Shown here: in pieces, positions 1 through 9,536 of the stretch
Position numbering within the stretch: position 1 is the first letter of the stretch
Layout of the letters: each line of letters opens with the position of its first letter
Origin: an uncultured Prevotella sp.
GTDB taxonomy: Bacteria; Bacteroidota; Bacteroidia; Bacteroidales; Bacteroidaceae
Assembly (NCBI GenBank): GCA_900544825.1
Contig: UQWP01000033.1
Coordinates: 1 to 36,889 of the forward strand
Length of the DNA stretch: 36,889 nt
Direction of reading: 5' to 3'
Position numbers and translations under genes: made by a program
Notes under the pieces: generated by a model
What the model saw: the letters and a program-made list of their open reading frames with translations, nothing else
Database searches by the model: none
What the model was told of the DNA's origin: nothing

Positions 1-218
1 TGAGCAAAAAAAGTCAGTTTGGCATAACCCTATTATTATCTACGATTATAGTAGGAGGCGCCAAAGCAAGTACTGTTCCTACCTCAAACACATTGGGTGC
101 AACTATGATTGCACAGCAAGGTGCTGTTTGCAAGGGTGTGGTAAAGGACGCTGCCGGTGAACCAATTATTGGTGCATCTGTATCAGTGAAAGGTACTAAG
201 AATGCTACTGTTACCGAT
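1..218 (+). repeat. Direct repeat, copy 1 (susC 5' end)
   Basis: Bases 1-218 align without gaps to 6383-6600 with about 20 mismatches by hand count (about 91% identity). The repeat covers the signal peptide and the first part of the CarboxypepD_reg-like domain, then the two susC genes diverge strongly. Confidence 0.9.
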
Positions 219-3164
219 GTAGAAGGTAGATTCACCCTCAATGTGAATTCTTCAAATGGTATTATCATTGTTTCGTACATTGGTTTTCAAACGCAGGAAG
301 TAAAATTCAGCGACAACAAAGCGCTTGACATTCATCTTAAAGAAGATTCACAAACACTTGGCGATGTGGTAGTTACAGCATTTGGAGCAACCCAGAAGAA
401 GGAAACGGTAGTGGGATCTGTACAGCAAGTAAAACCAGAATCATTGCGCGTACCTTCGGCAAGTATTTCTTCGTCATTTGCAGGACGCTTATCAGGTGTT
501 ATTGCCACCCAAAGTAGCGGTCAGCCAGGAGCCAATGGTTCCGACTTTTATATTCGCGGAATTGCTACTATTAGCGGTGCCAAATCTCCTCTTATCGTAA
601 TGGATGGCATGGAGATATCACAAGACGATCTCAACCATCTTGACCCTGATGTCATTGAGAGTTTTTCTATTCTCAAAGACGCATCAGCTACAGCGATGTA
701 CGGTTCTCGTGGTGCCAATGGCGTACTTATAATCACGACCAAGAGCGGACAAGATCTTGACAAGCCAAAGATTTCGTTCAGAGTAGAAGCCAATGTCACA
801 ATGCCAACATCCAAACCAAAGTTTGTAAATGGTGCCCGCTTTATGGAATTATTCAATGAAGCTGTTCGAAATGAAGGTACAGGCAACACACTCTATACCG
901 ATGAACAAATAGCTAATACCCGCAATCACGTAAATAGCGAGATTTTCCCTGATGTCAACTGGTATAAAGAGATGTTTAAAACAGCCTCTTACAACCAGAA
1001 AGCCAATATGAACGTGCGTGGTGGTACAAGCAAGATCGTGTACTTTATGAATCTTAACGTAAGCCACGAAACGGGTATGTTGCGCAATCGCAGTAAGGAA
1101 TACTACTCTTACAACAACAACATCGACTATATGCGCTATGCATTCCAAAACAATATTGACTTCAATATGTCTAAGTCATCGAAAATCTCACTGCACTTAT
1201 ATGCAGGTCTTGACAATATGCATGGCCCTCTAGCTGGCAATAACGACATAACCGGTTCACTCAACGACCTTTATTCGCAGATGATGAATGCCAATCCTGT
1301 ACTGTTCCCTATACAATACAACAATCAGGGCGATGAGTGGATACACTGGGGCTACCGCCAGTTGGCTAATGGAGGTAATTCGAATCCAATGGCACGTCTG
1401 GTAAGCGGATATCAGGATTCATTTGCAAGCACCATCACGGCAAATCTCAACTTTGACCAGAAACTCGACTTTATTACCAAAGGACTCGGCTTCCACTTAA
1501 TGTTCTCTTTCAAGAACTGGTCTAAAAGTACAACTTTCCGCTCACTCAACTACAATCACTATGAGCTGAGAGACTACCAACTCAACGAGGATGGAACATA
1601 TTCGTATGAGCAAACACCTATAGGGGATCCAAGAAAACCTGTTCTCAGCAATTCAGGCCAGAACAATGGCGACCGCCGTTACTATGCTCAAGCATACTTC
1701 GACTATAACCGTTCATTTGGCGACCATACCGTGACAGGCATGCTCTTATGGAATATCAACCAATATAGTTCCAACATGTACTCTACCAGTGTACTCGCAT
1801 CCCTGCCACAGCGCAAGATAGGTTTCGCAGCACGCGCTACCTACGACTACAAGCATCGTTATCTCATAGAGTTCAATGCCGGCTACAATGGTTCAGAACA
1901 ATTTGCCAAGGGCCACCAGTGGGGATTCTTCCCATCTATAGGCTTGGGATACAACATCAGCGAAGAAAAGTTCTGGGAGCCTATAAAAAATGTAGTCTCA
2001 AATTTCAAAGTACGCGGAACATACGGTCTCGTGGGTAATGACCAGTATGGCTATGAACGCTTCATTTACCGTGAAGACGTTTCGCTTACCGGCAATGGTG
2101 CATTCACAACTGGTCTTCCTGGCAATTATGTATCTTATTCAGGACCAGGATGGGGACGTCTGCGCAATGAGAATGTTTCTTGGGAAGTAGGTCATAAACT
2201 TGACCTTGGTTTCGATATGCAGCTCTTCAATGATCTTAACATCACATTCGACTGGTTTAGAGAGCGTCGTTCCAACATCTTCCAGCAGAAACTCTCTATT
2301 CCTAATTATTTAGGAACAGCCAACACTAAGATTTATGGCAACCTTGCTGAGGTAATCAACCATGGATTTGACGTGGCGGTAAACTATAGCAAACGCATTA
2401 ACCGCGATCTGTCTATCCAATTCCAGGGTACATTCACCTACAACAACAATGAGATTTCTGTCTATGACGAAGCTCCAGGCACACGCCCAGCCATGAAACG
2501 ACAAGGCAAAAACGTCAATACCGTTTGGGGATATGTTGCAGATGGTCTCTATATCGACAAGGCAGACATCGCCAACAGTCCAACCTCTACGCTTGGCAAC
2601 ATCGCCATCGCTCCTGGAGACATCAAGTATGTAGACCAGCCAGACCGCGATGGCAAGTACGATGGCCGCATCACATCCGACGACCAGGTGCCACTGGGCG
2701 TAAGCGTACCGAAGATTATCTACGGTTTCGGACCATCAGTAGGTTACAAGAACTGGGACTTCTCCGTATTCTTCCAGGGCCGCGGCAACGTGGCGCTGAT
2801 GCTCAGCGATATCCAACCATTCGGTTCATCCTATCGCCGTGGCGTACTGGAGTTCATCGACGAAGACCACTGGAGCCCGGACAATCAGAATCCGAATGCG
2901 AAGTATCCACGCCTCACGGACAACTACAACAACCACAACACAGCCTGGTCAAGCTATTGGCTGCGCAATGGCCGCTTCCTCAAGCTGAAGAATGCTGAGA
3001 TAGGATACTCTCTGAAGAATATGAGATTCTATGTAAATGGAACCAACCTGCTCACATTCTCTCCATTCAAGCAATGGGATCCGGAAATGGGCGGAGGCAA
3101 TTATACTACCAAATATCCTACACAGATGACAATCAACGTAGGTGTTCAACTTACATTAAATTAA
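1..3164 (+). CDS. SusC/RagA-family TonB-linked outer-membrane transporter (first copy, 5' partial by one base)
   Basis: Outer-membrane TonB-dependent channel that imports oligosaccharides with its SusD partner. Base 1 is the T of the start codon: the sequence matches the second susC at 6382 base for base from there, so the A lies just outside and the protein is about 1054 residues. A signal peptide covers roughly residues 1-22, followed by a CarboxypepD_reg-like domain (about 44-114), a TonB-box-like stretch with GDVVVTAFG (about 121), a plug domain with the typical SILKDASATAMYGSRGANG (about 214-232), and the beta barrel ending in GVQLTLN. The downstream SusD starts 7 bases after the stop, so the two are co-transcribed. 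The last 600 bases use visibly more C/G-ending codons than the body of the gene. Family is certain; the transported glycan is unknown. Confidence 0.96.
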   Translation, partial: SKKSQFGITLLLSTIIVGGAKASTVPTSNTLGATMIAQQGAVCKGVVKDAAGEPIIGASVSVKGTKNATVTDVEGRFTLNVNSSNGIIIVSYIGFQTQEVKFSDNKALDIHLKEDSQTLGDVVVTAFGATQKKETVVGSVQQVKPESLRVPSASISSSFAGRLSGVIATQSSGQPGANGSDFYIRGIATISGAKSPLIVMDGMEISQDDLNHLDPDVIESFSILKDASATAMYGSRGANGVLIITTKSGQDLDKPKISFRVEANVTMPTSKPKFVNGARFMELFNEAVRNEGTGNTLYTDEQIANTRNHVNSEIFPDVNWYKEMFKTASYNQKANMNVRGGTSKIVYFMNLNVSHETGMLRNRSKEYYSYNNNIDYMRYAFQNNIDFNMSKSSKISLHLYAGLDNMHGPLAGNNDITGSLNDLYSQMMNANPVLFPIQYNNQGDEWIHWGYRQLANGGNSNPMARLVSGYQDSFASTITANLNFDQKLDFITKGLGFHLMFSFKNWSKSTTFRSLNYNHYELRDYQLNEDGTYSYEQTPIGDPRKPVLSNSGQNNGDRRYYAQAYFDYNRSFGDHTVTGMLLWNINQYSSNMYSTSVLASLPQRKIGFAARATYDYKHRYLIEFNAGYNGSEQFAKGHQWGFFPSIGLGYNISEEKFWEPIKNVVSNFKVRGTYGLVGNDQYGYERFIYREDVSLTGNGAFTTGLPGNYVSYSGPGWGRLRNENVSWEVGHKLDLGFDMQLFNDLNITFDWFRERRSNIFQQKLSIPNYLGTANTKIYGNLAEVINHGFDVAVNYSKRINRDLSIQFQGTFTYNNNEISVYDEAPGTRPAMKRQGKNVNTVWGYVADGLYIDKADIANSPTSTLGNIAIAPGDIKYVDQPDRDGKYDGRITSDDQVPLGVSVPKIIYGFGPSVGYKNWDFSVFFQGRGNVALMLSDIQPFGSSYRRGVLEFIDEDHWSPDNQNPNAKYPRLTDNYNNHNTAWSSYWLRNGRFLKLKNAEIGYSLKNMRFYVNGTNLLTFSPFKQWDPEMGGGNYTTKYPTQMTINVGVQLTLN

Positions 3165-3171
3165 TATAAAG

Positions 3172-5139
3172 ATGAAAATTACAAATAAAACTATAGCAGG
3201 CTGCATTCTTGCAGTTGGGCTCACGATGACCTCGTGTGATTATCTCAATGTAATACCCGCAGAGACAACAACAGGTTCCGACATGACCAAGGACCGCCAG
3301 GCTGCTCTTAACTATCTGTACTCCTGTTATGGATTCCTGCCTCAAGCTAATATGGCTCAATCATCTCTTGACTTTTTCACAGGCGACGAGGTGGTATCAG
3401 CATTCGAGCATGAGACATTTGCATCATTTCCTAAAGGAAACTATTCAGCCTCAAACCCAGTTATAAGCTACTGGAACACCCTATATCAGGGCCTTCGCCA
3501 GTGCTATATGTTTCAAGACGAGTTAAATAAGACTGGTAACTTTCTTGGACTCGAAGAAAAAGACCGTACAGACTATAAGGCCCAGGTTACATTCCTCATC
3601 GGCTATTATCACTTCCTACTTTCACGCTGCTATGGTCCAATCATCATTGTACGCCAGACTCCAGACCCAATGATTCTGCCAGAAAAGTATCAGGGACAAG
3701 AGCCTTACGATGACTGTGTAAAGTTTATCTGTGAGAAGTTTGACGAAGCTGCAAAACAGTTACCAGCTCTCCGTACTGGAGCTCAGGCAAACGAGTTTGG
3801 TCTTGCAACAAGCATAGCAGCCAAGGCCATGAAGGCAAAGATGTTGCTCTATGCAGCATCCCCTCTATTCAATGGTAACAGCAAATTCTATTCAGACTTC
3901 AAGGACAAGAAGGGTAATGCCCTCATGCCTCTGTCTTATGATGCAACCAAATGGGCTAAGGCGGCAAGTGCCTTCAAGGAAGCAATTGATGCAGCCGAAA
4001 CTGCCGGCTACCATCTCTATACCAAGGGAGATTGCAAGCTCAACAAGAATGGCTATCCTAGCGATCCGCGCGTACGTGCTTTACGTTATACGATTACCGA
4101 CTATACTGCTGAAGACGAAAAAGCCGGTGCCAATCCAGAAGTCATCTGGGCAGATGCACGTTCAGAAGGATATTATGGTCTCCAGAACAAGAGCATACCG
4201 TTCATCAATGGCGGATGGGGCTGGAATGGAGTTGCTCCTACCATAGCTATGCTGAATCGCTTCTATACAAAAAATGGTCTCCCTATCAATCAGGATAAGA
4301 CATTTGACTATGCCAACCGTTGGAAACCAATAGTTGTTGACGAAGCACATAAGAACGAAGCTTATCCTGGACGACAGACACAGAAGTTTAATCTTGACCG
4401 TGAACCACGCTATTATGCATGGATTGCTTTCCAGGATGGATATTATGAGATTATGAGTGCATCGAATAATGGAGCTTATAGCGAGGATAAAGACTACAAA
4501 CTCACTTCCGACAATACGCATGGGCAACTCGTGTGCAACTTTATACTTGGTGGCAACTGTAGCCGCGGTGTAGATGCCAACTCCAAGAGAACCAGCAACT
4601 ACTCGCCAACAGGATTCCTCAACAAGAAGTTCATCAATCCAGATCTCATCAAATCCAAGACTGGAGCCGACTATAACAGCACGCCATGGCCACTCATCCG
4701 ATTGGCAGATCTATATCTGGGATATGCAGAGTGTCTCGTTGAGACAGGAGATCTGGAAACTGCCTGCACCTATCTTGACAAAGTACGCTCACGTGCCGGA
4801 TTGCCGCCAGTAAAGGAAGCTTGGGCAAAGTTTGGTAAGGAGCCTTCTAAACCAACAACACAAGAAGGTCTTCGCGATATCGTACGCAACGAGCGCATGA
4901 ACGAATTCTATCTCGAGAATCAGAATTTCTGGGATATGCGTCGCTGGTTACTTGCCGAACAATATTTCAACGTAAAGGCGCAAGGTTTGAACATTGATGC
5001 TAAAAATATACAGGAATTTAGCCAAGTACAGGATGTTATTTTCGAACGCAAGTTCCAAGCACCAATGAACTACCTGCTCCCAATCCCAACAGCAGACATT
5101 AACAGAAACGATCAAGTAGTACAAACTCCTGGTTATTAA
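3172..5139 (+). CDS. SusD/RagB-family glycan-binding lipoprotein (first copy)
   Basis: Surface lipoprotein that lids the SusC channel and binds the incoming glycan. The N-terminus is a lipoprotein signal ending LTMTSC with the lipidated Cys at residue 22, followed by DYLNVIPAE, a usual SusD beginning. The 655 residues are long for SusD. The C-terminal half has VRSRAGLP (about residue 538) and FWDMRRW, both characteristic of the family. The start is 7 bases after the susC stop and 26 bases precede the next gene, so it is the middle gene of a three-gene unit. Ligand not predictable from sequence. Confidence 0.95.
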   Translation: MKITNKTIAGCILAVGLTMTSCDYLNVIPAETTTGSDMTKDRQAALNYLYSCYGFLPQANMAQSSLDFFTGDEVVSAFEHETFASFPKGNYSASNPVISYWNTLYQGLRQCYMFQDELNKTGNFLGLEEKDRTDYKAQVTFLIGYYHFLLSRCYGPIIIVRQTPDPMILPEKYQGQEPYDDCVKFICEKFDEAAKQLPALRTGAQANEFGLATSIAAKAMKAKMLLYAASPLFNGNSKFYSDFKDKKGNALMPLSYDATKWAKAASAFKEAIDAAETAGYHLYTKGDCKLNKNGYPSDPRVRALRYTITDYTAEDEKAGANPEVIWADARSEGYYGLQNKSIPFINGGWGWNGVAPTIAMLNRFYTKNGLPINQDKTFDYANRWKPIVVDEAHKNEAYPGRQTQKFNLDREPRYYAWIAFQDGYYEIMSASNNGAYSEDKDYKLTSDNTHGQLVCNFILGGNCSRGVDANSKRTSNYSPTGFLNKKFINPDLIKSKTGADYNSTPWPLIRLADLYLGYAECLVETGDLETACTYLDKVRSRAGLPPVKEAWAKFGKEPSKPTTQEGLRDIVRNERMNEFYLENQNFWDMRRWLLAEQYFNVKAQGLNIDAKNIQEFSQVQDVIFERKFQAPMNYLLPIPTADINRNDQVVQTPGY

Positions 5140-5165
5140 AACCAGTCATTGAAATATATAAAACG

Positions 5166-6062
5166 ATGAAGAAAAAAACATTCATTAAATTGCTTATGGC
5201 AATAGCTTTGGTCTGCAGTGTAACCTCATGCTCTGACGATGACCAAACATTGCCAAAGGTGAACATAGAAGAGTCGAGCGTTACCATAGACAGTAAGCAG
5301 CCAGGCAAGGTAGTATTTCATTGGACCATCCCAGAGAATCCTGATTACTACTATATCAAAGTAACCTACGATGACCCTGTAAAGGGCCATCGTGTTCTCA
5401 ATGCCAGCTCTCATGCCGACTCACTTATGATTGACGGTCTTTATGCCAAATACGGCGATTTGGAATACTCTTTCACAGCTGTAAGCCGCAATGGTGGAGA
5501 GAAACCACTTTTCACGAAAAAAGCAAAGGCTGGATATGTACCTGCCGTAATCCAGGATTTTCCAATTGGCACAATCAATCTTTCTGCTTCACAATTATGG
5601 ACTGACAATCAGGAAACCTCAGAAGGTCCGATTGCCAATCTCGTAGATGGCAATAATGCCACATATTTCCATATGAGTTGGAGTGCACCTTCCCCATGGC
5701 CACACTACATCCGTGTGGATCTTGGCAAAAAAGTAAAGGGTGTTTCCATCTGGTACAAAGGAAGAAACAATGCCAATAACGACAACCCAAAACAGATGAC
5801 TATTCTTGCCAGCAATGAGATAGGTGACACTCCCGAGGAAGCAAAAGCCTGGGAAATTGTCAAGCTCACCAGTACCGTACTACCCAAAGGCACTGCACCA
5901 GAATATACATCACCAGGATTGTTTAGCGAAAATGAATTCCAGTATCTATGGCTACGCGTAGAAGCATCTTGGTCAAACAATAATTGGATAGCACTCGCAG
6001 AGCTGAGCATCAAGGAAATGTCACGCTCTACATACGATCCAGAGAACACACCCAACAAATAA
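5166..6062 (+). CDS. Surface lipoprotein with FN3-like/DUF4959-like N-domain and F5/8 type C (discoidin) domain
   Basis: Probable surface glycan-binding protein in the position of SusE/SusF. The signal peptide ends SVTSC with lipid Cys at residue 22, followed by an acidic SDDD, the common Bacteroidota surface-export signal. Residues about 35-115 form a beta-sandwich-like domain (VVFHWTIPENPDYYYIKV, then YSFTAVSRNGGEKP), of the kind annotated DUF4998/DUF4959 or fibronectin III. Residues about 130-285 look like an F5/8 type C domain: NLVDGNNATYFHMSW, IRVDLGKKVKGVSIWYKG, and a late LWLRVEASW. No catalytic motif is seen. It follows susD by 26 bases and ends before a strong terminator, so it closes the operon. 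The split into two domains is clear; the family name of the first is less sure. Confidence 0.85.
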   Translation: MKKKTFIKLLMAIALVCSVTSCSDDDQTLPKVNIEESSVTIDSKQPGKVVFHWTIPENPDYYYIKVTYDDPVKGHRVLNASSHADSLMIDGLYAKYGDLEYSFTAVSRNGGEKPLFTKKAKAGYVPAVIQDFPIGTINLSASQLWTDNQETSEGPIANLVDGNNATYFHMSWSAPSPWPHYIRVDLGKKVKGVSIWYKGRNNANNDNPKQMTILASNEIGDTPEEAKAWEIVKLTSTVLPKGTAPEYTSPGLFSENEFQYLWLRVEASWSNNNWIALAELSIKEMSRSTYDPENTPNK

Positions 6063-6082
6063 AAAGGGATACACTATCATCT

Positions 6083-6112
6083 AGTAGGAGGATTTTTCCT
6101 CCTACTTTTTTT
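6083..6112 (+). terminator. Rho-independent terminator of the first SusC/D operon
   Basis: A perfect 10-bp stem (AGTAGGAGGA with TCCTCCTACT), TTTT loop, and a run of T to 6112. It lies 20 bases after the discoidin lipoprotein gene. Confidence 0.92.
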
Positions 6113-6127
6113 ATGCTAAAACTGAAA

Positions 6128-6145
6128 AAACATATTATTATGTTT
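6128..6145. promoter_or_regulatory. Dyad-symmetric site, possible operator
   Basis: AAACATA-TTAT-TATGTTT is a perfect 7+7 dyad about 125 bases upstream of the promoter of the second susC. It is AT-rich and could arise by chance; no regulator is encoded in the window. Confidence 0.25.
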
Positions 6146-6268
6146 AAGTGAAAAATTAAAGATACTGAAAAACACCAAAGCCCAAAACAGAACGCAGCTA
6201 TAAAAGCTAAAAAACGTTATTTTACAATTTATTAACTTAAAAAAAAAGAATAGACAACAAAAAAAATG

Positions 6269-6276
6269 TAATTTTG
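6269..6276 (+). promoter_or_regulatory. susC2p: -7 promoter element of the second SusC operon
   Basis: TAATTTTG fits the Bacteroidota -7 consensus TAnnTTTG and is followed by GC, giving a start near 6283 and a leader of about 100 bases. No good -33 TTTG is seen, which suggests activator dependence. The remaining 6113-6381 interval is AT-rich and holds no gene. Confidence 0.55.
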
Positions 6277-6381
6277 CAACAAAAAGTTATTGAAAGTGTA
6301 AGCTATTAACGTTAGTCAGACAATTATATACTAAGAATCTGATTATCCTATACATCTATAATAAATTAAAACCAAACAATT

Positions 6382-9300
6382 ATGAGCAAAAAAAGTCAGT
6401 TTGGCATGACCCTATTACTATCTACGATTTTAGTAGGTGCCGCCAATGCAAGTACTCTTCCTAACTCAAACACAATGCATGCAGCGATGATTGCACAGCA
6501 AGGTGCTGTTTGTAAGGGTGTGGTAAAGGATGCTACCGGTGAACCTATTATTGGTGCTTCTGTATCAGTGAAAGGTACCAAGAATGCTACCGTTACCGAT
6601 TTGGACGGTCAGTTTACACTCTCTGGTGTAAACAAGGGTACTACAATCGTTATCTCTTATATTGGTTTCGTGAACAGTGAAATCAAGTGGGACGGAAAGA
6701 GCCTCGACGTTACTCTTGCTGAGGATACTCAGGGCCTGGAAGAAGTTGTTGTTGTAGGTTACGGTACACAGAAGAAAGAGAACCTGACCGGTTCGGTATC
6801 GGCAGTCAATGGCGACGACATAGCTAAACGTCCGGTAGCCAATGCTCAGGTTATGTTGCAGGGACAGGTTCCTGGTCTTCGTGTTAATCAGGGCTACGGC
6901 CAGCCTGGTTCGGAGAGTGTTTCGTTCCGTATTCGTGGTCAAGGTACTTTCTCTTCTGCAGGTTCTGATCCGCTTATCCTTATCAACGGTGTTCCTGGCG
7001 ATATGTCGTCGCTCGACCCAAGCGTAATTGAATCAATCTCTGTGCTTAAGGATGCTGCTTCGGCTGCAATCTATGGTGCCCGTGCTGCCAATGGTGTGAT
7101 TTTGATTACCACCAAGGAAGGTACACAGGGCAAGACTCACATCTCTTATCATGGCAACGTAGGCCTACACTCAGCTACACGTTTGTACGACCGTGTTACA
7201 AACTCGGTAGAATATATGGAGTTGGCAAACTTGGCCCGCAAGAATTCAGAATTAGGCATATTGTATGATTCTGACGTAATTGAGGCTTACCGCAAAAATG
7301 CTGGTAGCGACAAGTATCCAAGTTTCGACTGGCAGGACTACATGTTCCGTACGGCTGTGGTTCAGACTCACAACCTCAATATGACAGGCGGTACAGAAAA
7401 AGCCACCTACAATGTGGCACTTAACTTTGTAGACCAGCCGGGTACAATGCGTGGTTTCGACTACAAGAAGTACAATGCTACTGTCGATTTGACTGCTCAC
7501 CTCACCGACTTTATCAAGTTTGGTACATATACCAGCATGATGTATGGCGAGATTGACCAGCCACGTCAGGGACAGTCTGACGCTTTCCTTTCTACACTGT
7601 CGCAGGCACCTACCTATATGCCGTGGCTTCCAGATGATGGATCTGGTGTGAAAAAGTGGACCAGCAGCGCATATCCGAATGAGGCACACAACAAGAATAT
7701 GGTGGCTATCATCGGTGACAATGCCATGAAGCGCTGGCGCAACTTCGACATCAACGCTCAGATGTGGCTTGAAGTGAAGCTGCTGAAGGGCTTGACATGG
7801 TACACTAAGGGTGCTGTCAGACTCAACTCAAGCAAGTCCAAGGACTGGAGTGGAAGCTCAACACCAATATACAACTATCACACTGGAGAGCAGTCGGGTA
7901 CCCTTGATAAGGGTGGATCAGGTCTGACAGTATCAGACAGCCGTGTGTTCTACACCAATTTATATACATATCTGCGTTACGACCTCTCGCTGAAGAACAA
8001 GGCTCATAACATCAGTGCTATGATTGGTTACAACCAGGAGAACGAGAAGACCGAGACATTGAATGCTTACCGTAAGGAGTATGCGTTCGATCTTCCAACT
8101 ATCAATGCTGGTAGCACTGCGAATTGGTCGAACGGCGGAGACGAGGCGGAATGGGCTATCCAGTCGCTCTTCGGTCGTCTGAACTACAACTTCAAGGAAC
8201 GTTATCTCTTTGAGGCAAATATGCGTTATGATGGTACATCACGTATTTCTAAGGAAAACCGTTGGGGTGTATTCCCATCGTTCTCAGGAGCATGGCGTGT
8301 GACAGAGGAACCGTTCATTCAGAAGCTCAACTGCTCATGGCTTGATAACTTCAAGGTGCGTGCAAGCTGGGGTCAGCTCGGTAATCAAAACATCGGACTC
8401 TATCCGTATCAGGCTATGATCTCGCATGTCTACGACTATCCTTTCTCTAAGACAACTGACGGTGTTGTGTCTGGCTATCAGCAGACTGCCTATGCCAACA
8501 GAGACATCAAGTGGGAGACAACCACCATTACCGACTTCGGATTTGACCTTAAGGTGCTTCACGGTCTTAGCGTTACATTCGACTGGTATAACAAGGTGAC
8601 TAAGGACATTCTCCGTTCATCGCAGGTGTCAGGCCTCCTTGGATTGTCTGCACCTACTGTAAACAACGGAACTGTAAAGAACACTGGTATCGAGTTGGCT
8701 ATCAACTATAGCGATATGGTTAAGAAGGGTGCCCTCGCAGGCATGCAGTATACTGCTGGTGTGTATTTCGACCGTTCGCGCAACAAGCTCACCAAGTTTG
8801 GTGCCGAGGAAATCAGTGGCTACTACATTCGTCGTGAGGGACTTCCTTACAACGAGTTTTACATGCTGGAGTGTATCGGAGTATTTGCCGATCAGAACGA
8901 GGTAAACAACTCACCCAAGCAGTATAATGACGATACTAAGCCTGGCGACCTTAAGTATAAGGATATTTCAGGACCCGACGGCAAGCCTGACGGCAAGATT
9001 GACGACTACGACCGTCGTACATTCTCAGGACGCTTCCCTGGTTTTGAGTATGGTATCAACGCAAGTGCAAGCTGGAAGGGATTCGACCTTTCGCTCATTG
9101 GACAGGGCGTAGCTGACAAGAAGTTCTATACCAACGAGTGGGGTGTATATCCATTCCGTCAGGGTTCAGCACCCAACCGCGATTATATTAAAGGAATGTG
9201 GACTGAGGAGAATCCGTATGGAGCAACACATCCGAAACTCTATTGGGACAATATGGGTGGCTCAAAGAATACAAGAGCAAACTCATACTTCCTCAAGGAT

Positions 9301-9522
9301 GCGTCTTACTTCCGCCTGAAGAACATCACTTTCGGCTATACGCTGCCAAAGGTATGGACCAGCAAGTTGGCACTGTCGAGAGTACGCGTATACTTCTCGG
9401 GTGACAACCTCCTTACCATTACCTCGTACAAGGGTCTTGACCCGGAGCGTGCTTCTGACGGACGCGATGCTGTGTATCCGCAGAACAAAATCTATTCGTT
9501 CGGTATCAATGTAGAATTCTAA
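6382..9522 (+). CDS. SusC/RagA-family TonB-linked outer-membrane transporter (second copy)
   Basis: TonB-dependent importer of the second polysaccharide-utilisation unit, 1046 residues. Signal peptide about 1-23 (ending GAANA), CarboxypepD_reg-like domain about 43-112, TonB-box-like EEVVVVGYGTQKKENLTGSV at 120-139, plug domain to about 235 with SVLKDAASAAIYGARAANG, then a beta barrel ending FGINVEF. The N-terminal 73 residues are close to identical to the first SusC, while plug and barrel differ, so the substrates probably differ. The SusD gene starts 14 bases downstream. Codon use favours GGT and GTT at the start and is more mixed later. Context with GH29 and GH95 enzymes downstream points to a fucosylated glycan. 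Confidence 0.96.
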   Translation: MSKKSQFGMTLLLSTILVGAANASTLPNSNTMHAAMIAQQGAVCKGVVKDATGEPIIGASVSVKGTKNATVTDLDGQFTLSGVNKGTTIVISYIGFVNSEIKWDGKSLDVTLAEDTQGLEEVVVVGYGTQKKENLTGSVSAVNGDDIAKRPVANAQVMLQGQVPGLRVNQGYGQPGSESVSFRIRGQGTFSSAGSDPLILINGVPGDMSSLDPSVIESISVLKDAASAAIYGARAANGVILITTKEGTQGKTHISYHGNVGLHSATRLYDRVTNSVEYMELANLARKNSELGILYDSDVIEAYRKNAGSDKYPSFDWQDYMFRTAVVQTHNLNMTGGTEKATYNVALNFVDQPGTMRGFDYKKYNATVDLTAHLTDFIKFGTYTSMMYGEIDQPRQGQSDAFLSTLSQAPTYMPWLPDDGSGVKKWTSSAYPNEAHNKNMVAIIGDNAMKRWRNFDINAQMWLEVKLLKGLTWYTKGAVRLNSSKSKDWSGSSTPIYNYHTGEQSGTLDKGGSGLTVSDSRVFYTNLYTYLRYDLSLKNKAHNISAMIGYNQENEKTETLNAYRKEYAFDLPTINAGSTANWSNGGDEAEWAIQSLFGRLNYNFKERYLFEANMRYDGTSRISKENRWGVFPSFSGAWRVTEEPFIQKLNCSWLDNFKVRASWGQLGNQNIGLYPYQAMISHVYDYPFSKTTDGVVSGYQQTAYANRDIKWETTTITDFGFDLKVLHGLSVTFDWYNKVTKDILRSSQVSGLLGLSAPTVNNGTVKNTGIELAINYSDMVKKGALAGMQYTAGVYFDRSRNKLTKFGAEEISGYYIRREGLPYNEFYMLECIGVFADQNEVNNSPKQYNDDTKPGDLKYKDISGPDGKPDGKIDDYDRRTFSGRFPGFEYGINASASWKGFDLSLIGQGVADKKFYTNEWGVYPFRQGSAPNRDYIKGMWTEENPYGATHPKLYWDNMGGSKNTRANSYFLKDASYFRLKNITFGYTLPKVWTSKLALSRVRVYFSGDNLLTITSYKGLDPERASDGRDAVYPQNKIYSFGINVEF
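6383..6600 (+). repeat. Direct repeat, copy 2 (susC 5' end)
   Basis: Gap-free counterpart of bases 1-218 at a constant offset of 6382 bases. Many differences are third-position changes, so the shared protein segment is conserved beyond the DNA. Confidence 0.9.
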
Positions 9523-9536
9523 AAAAAACACTAATT

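Noticed and set aside
2525..2998. 157-residue frame overlapping the first susC
   Set aside because: It lies wholly inside a clear SusC barrel in another frame and has an Arg/Gln/Pro-rich composition typical of a shadow of C-rich codons.
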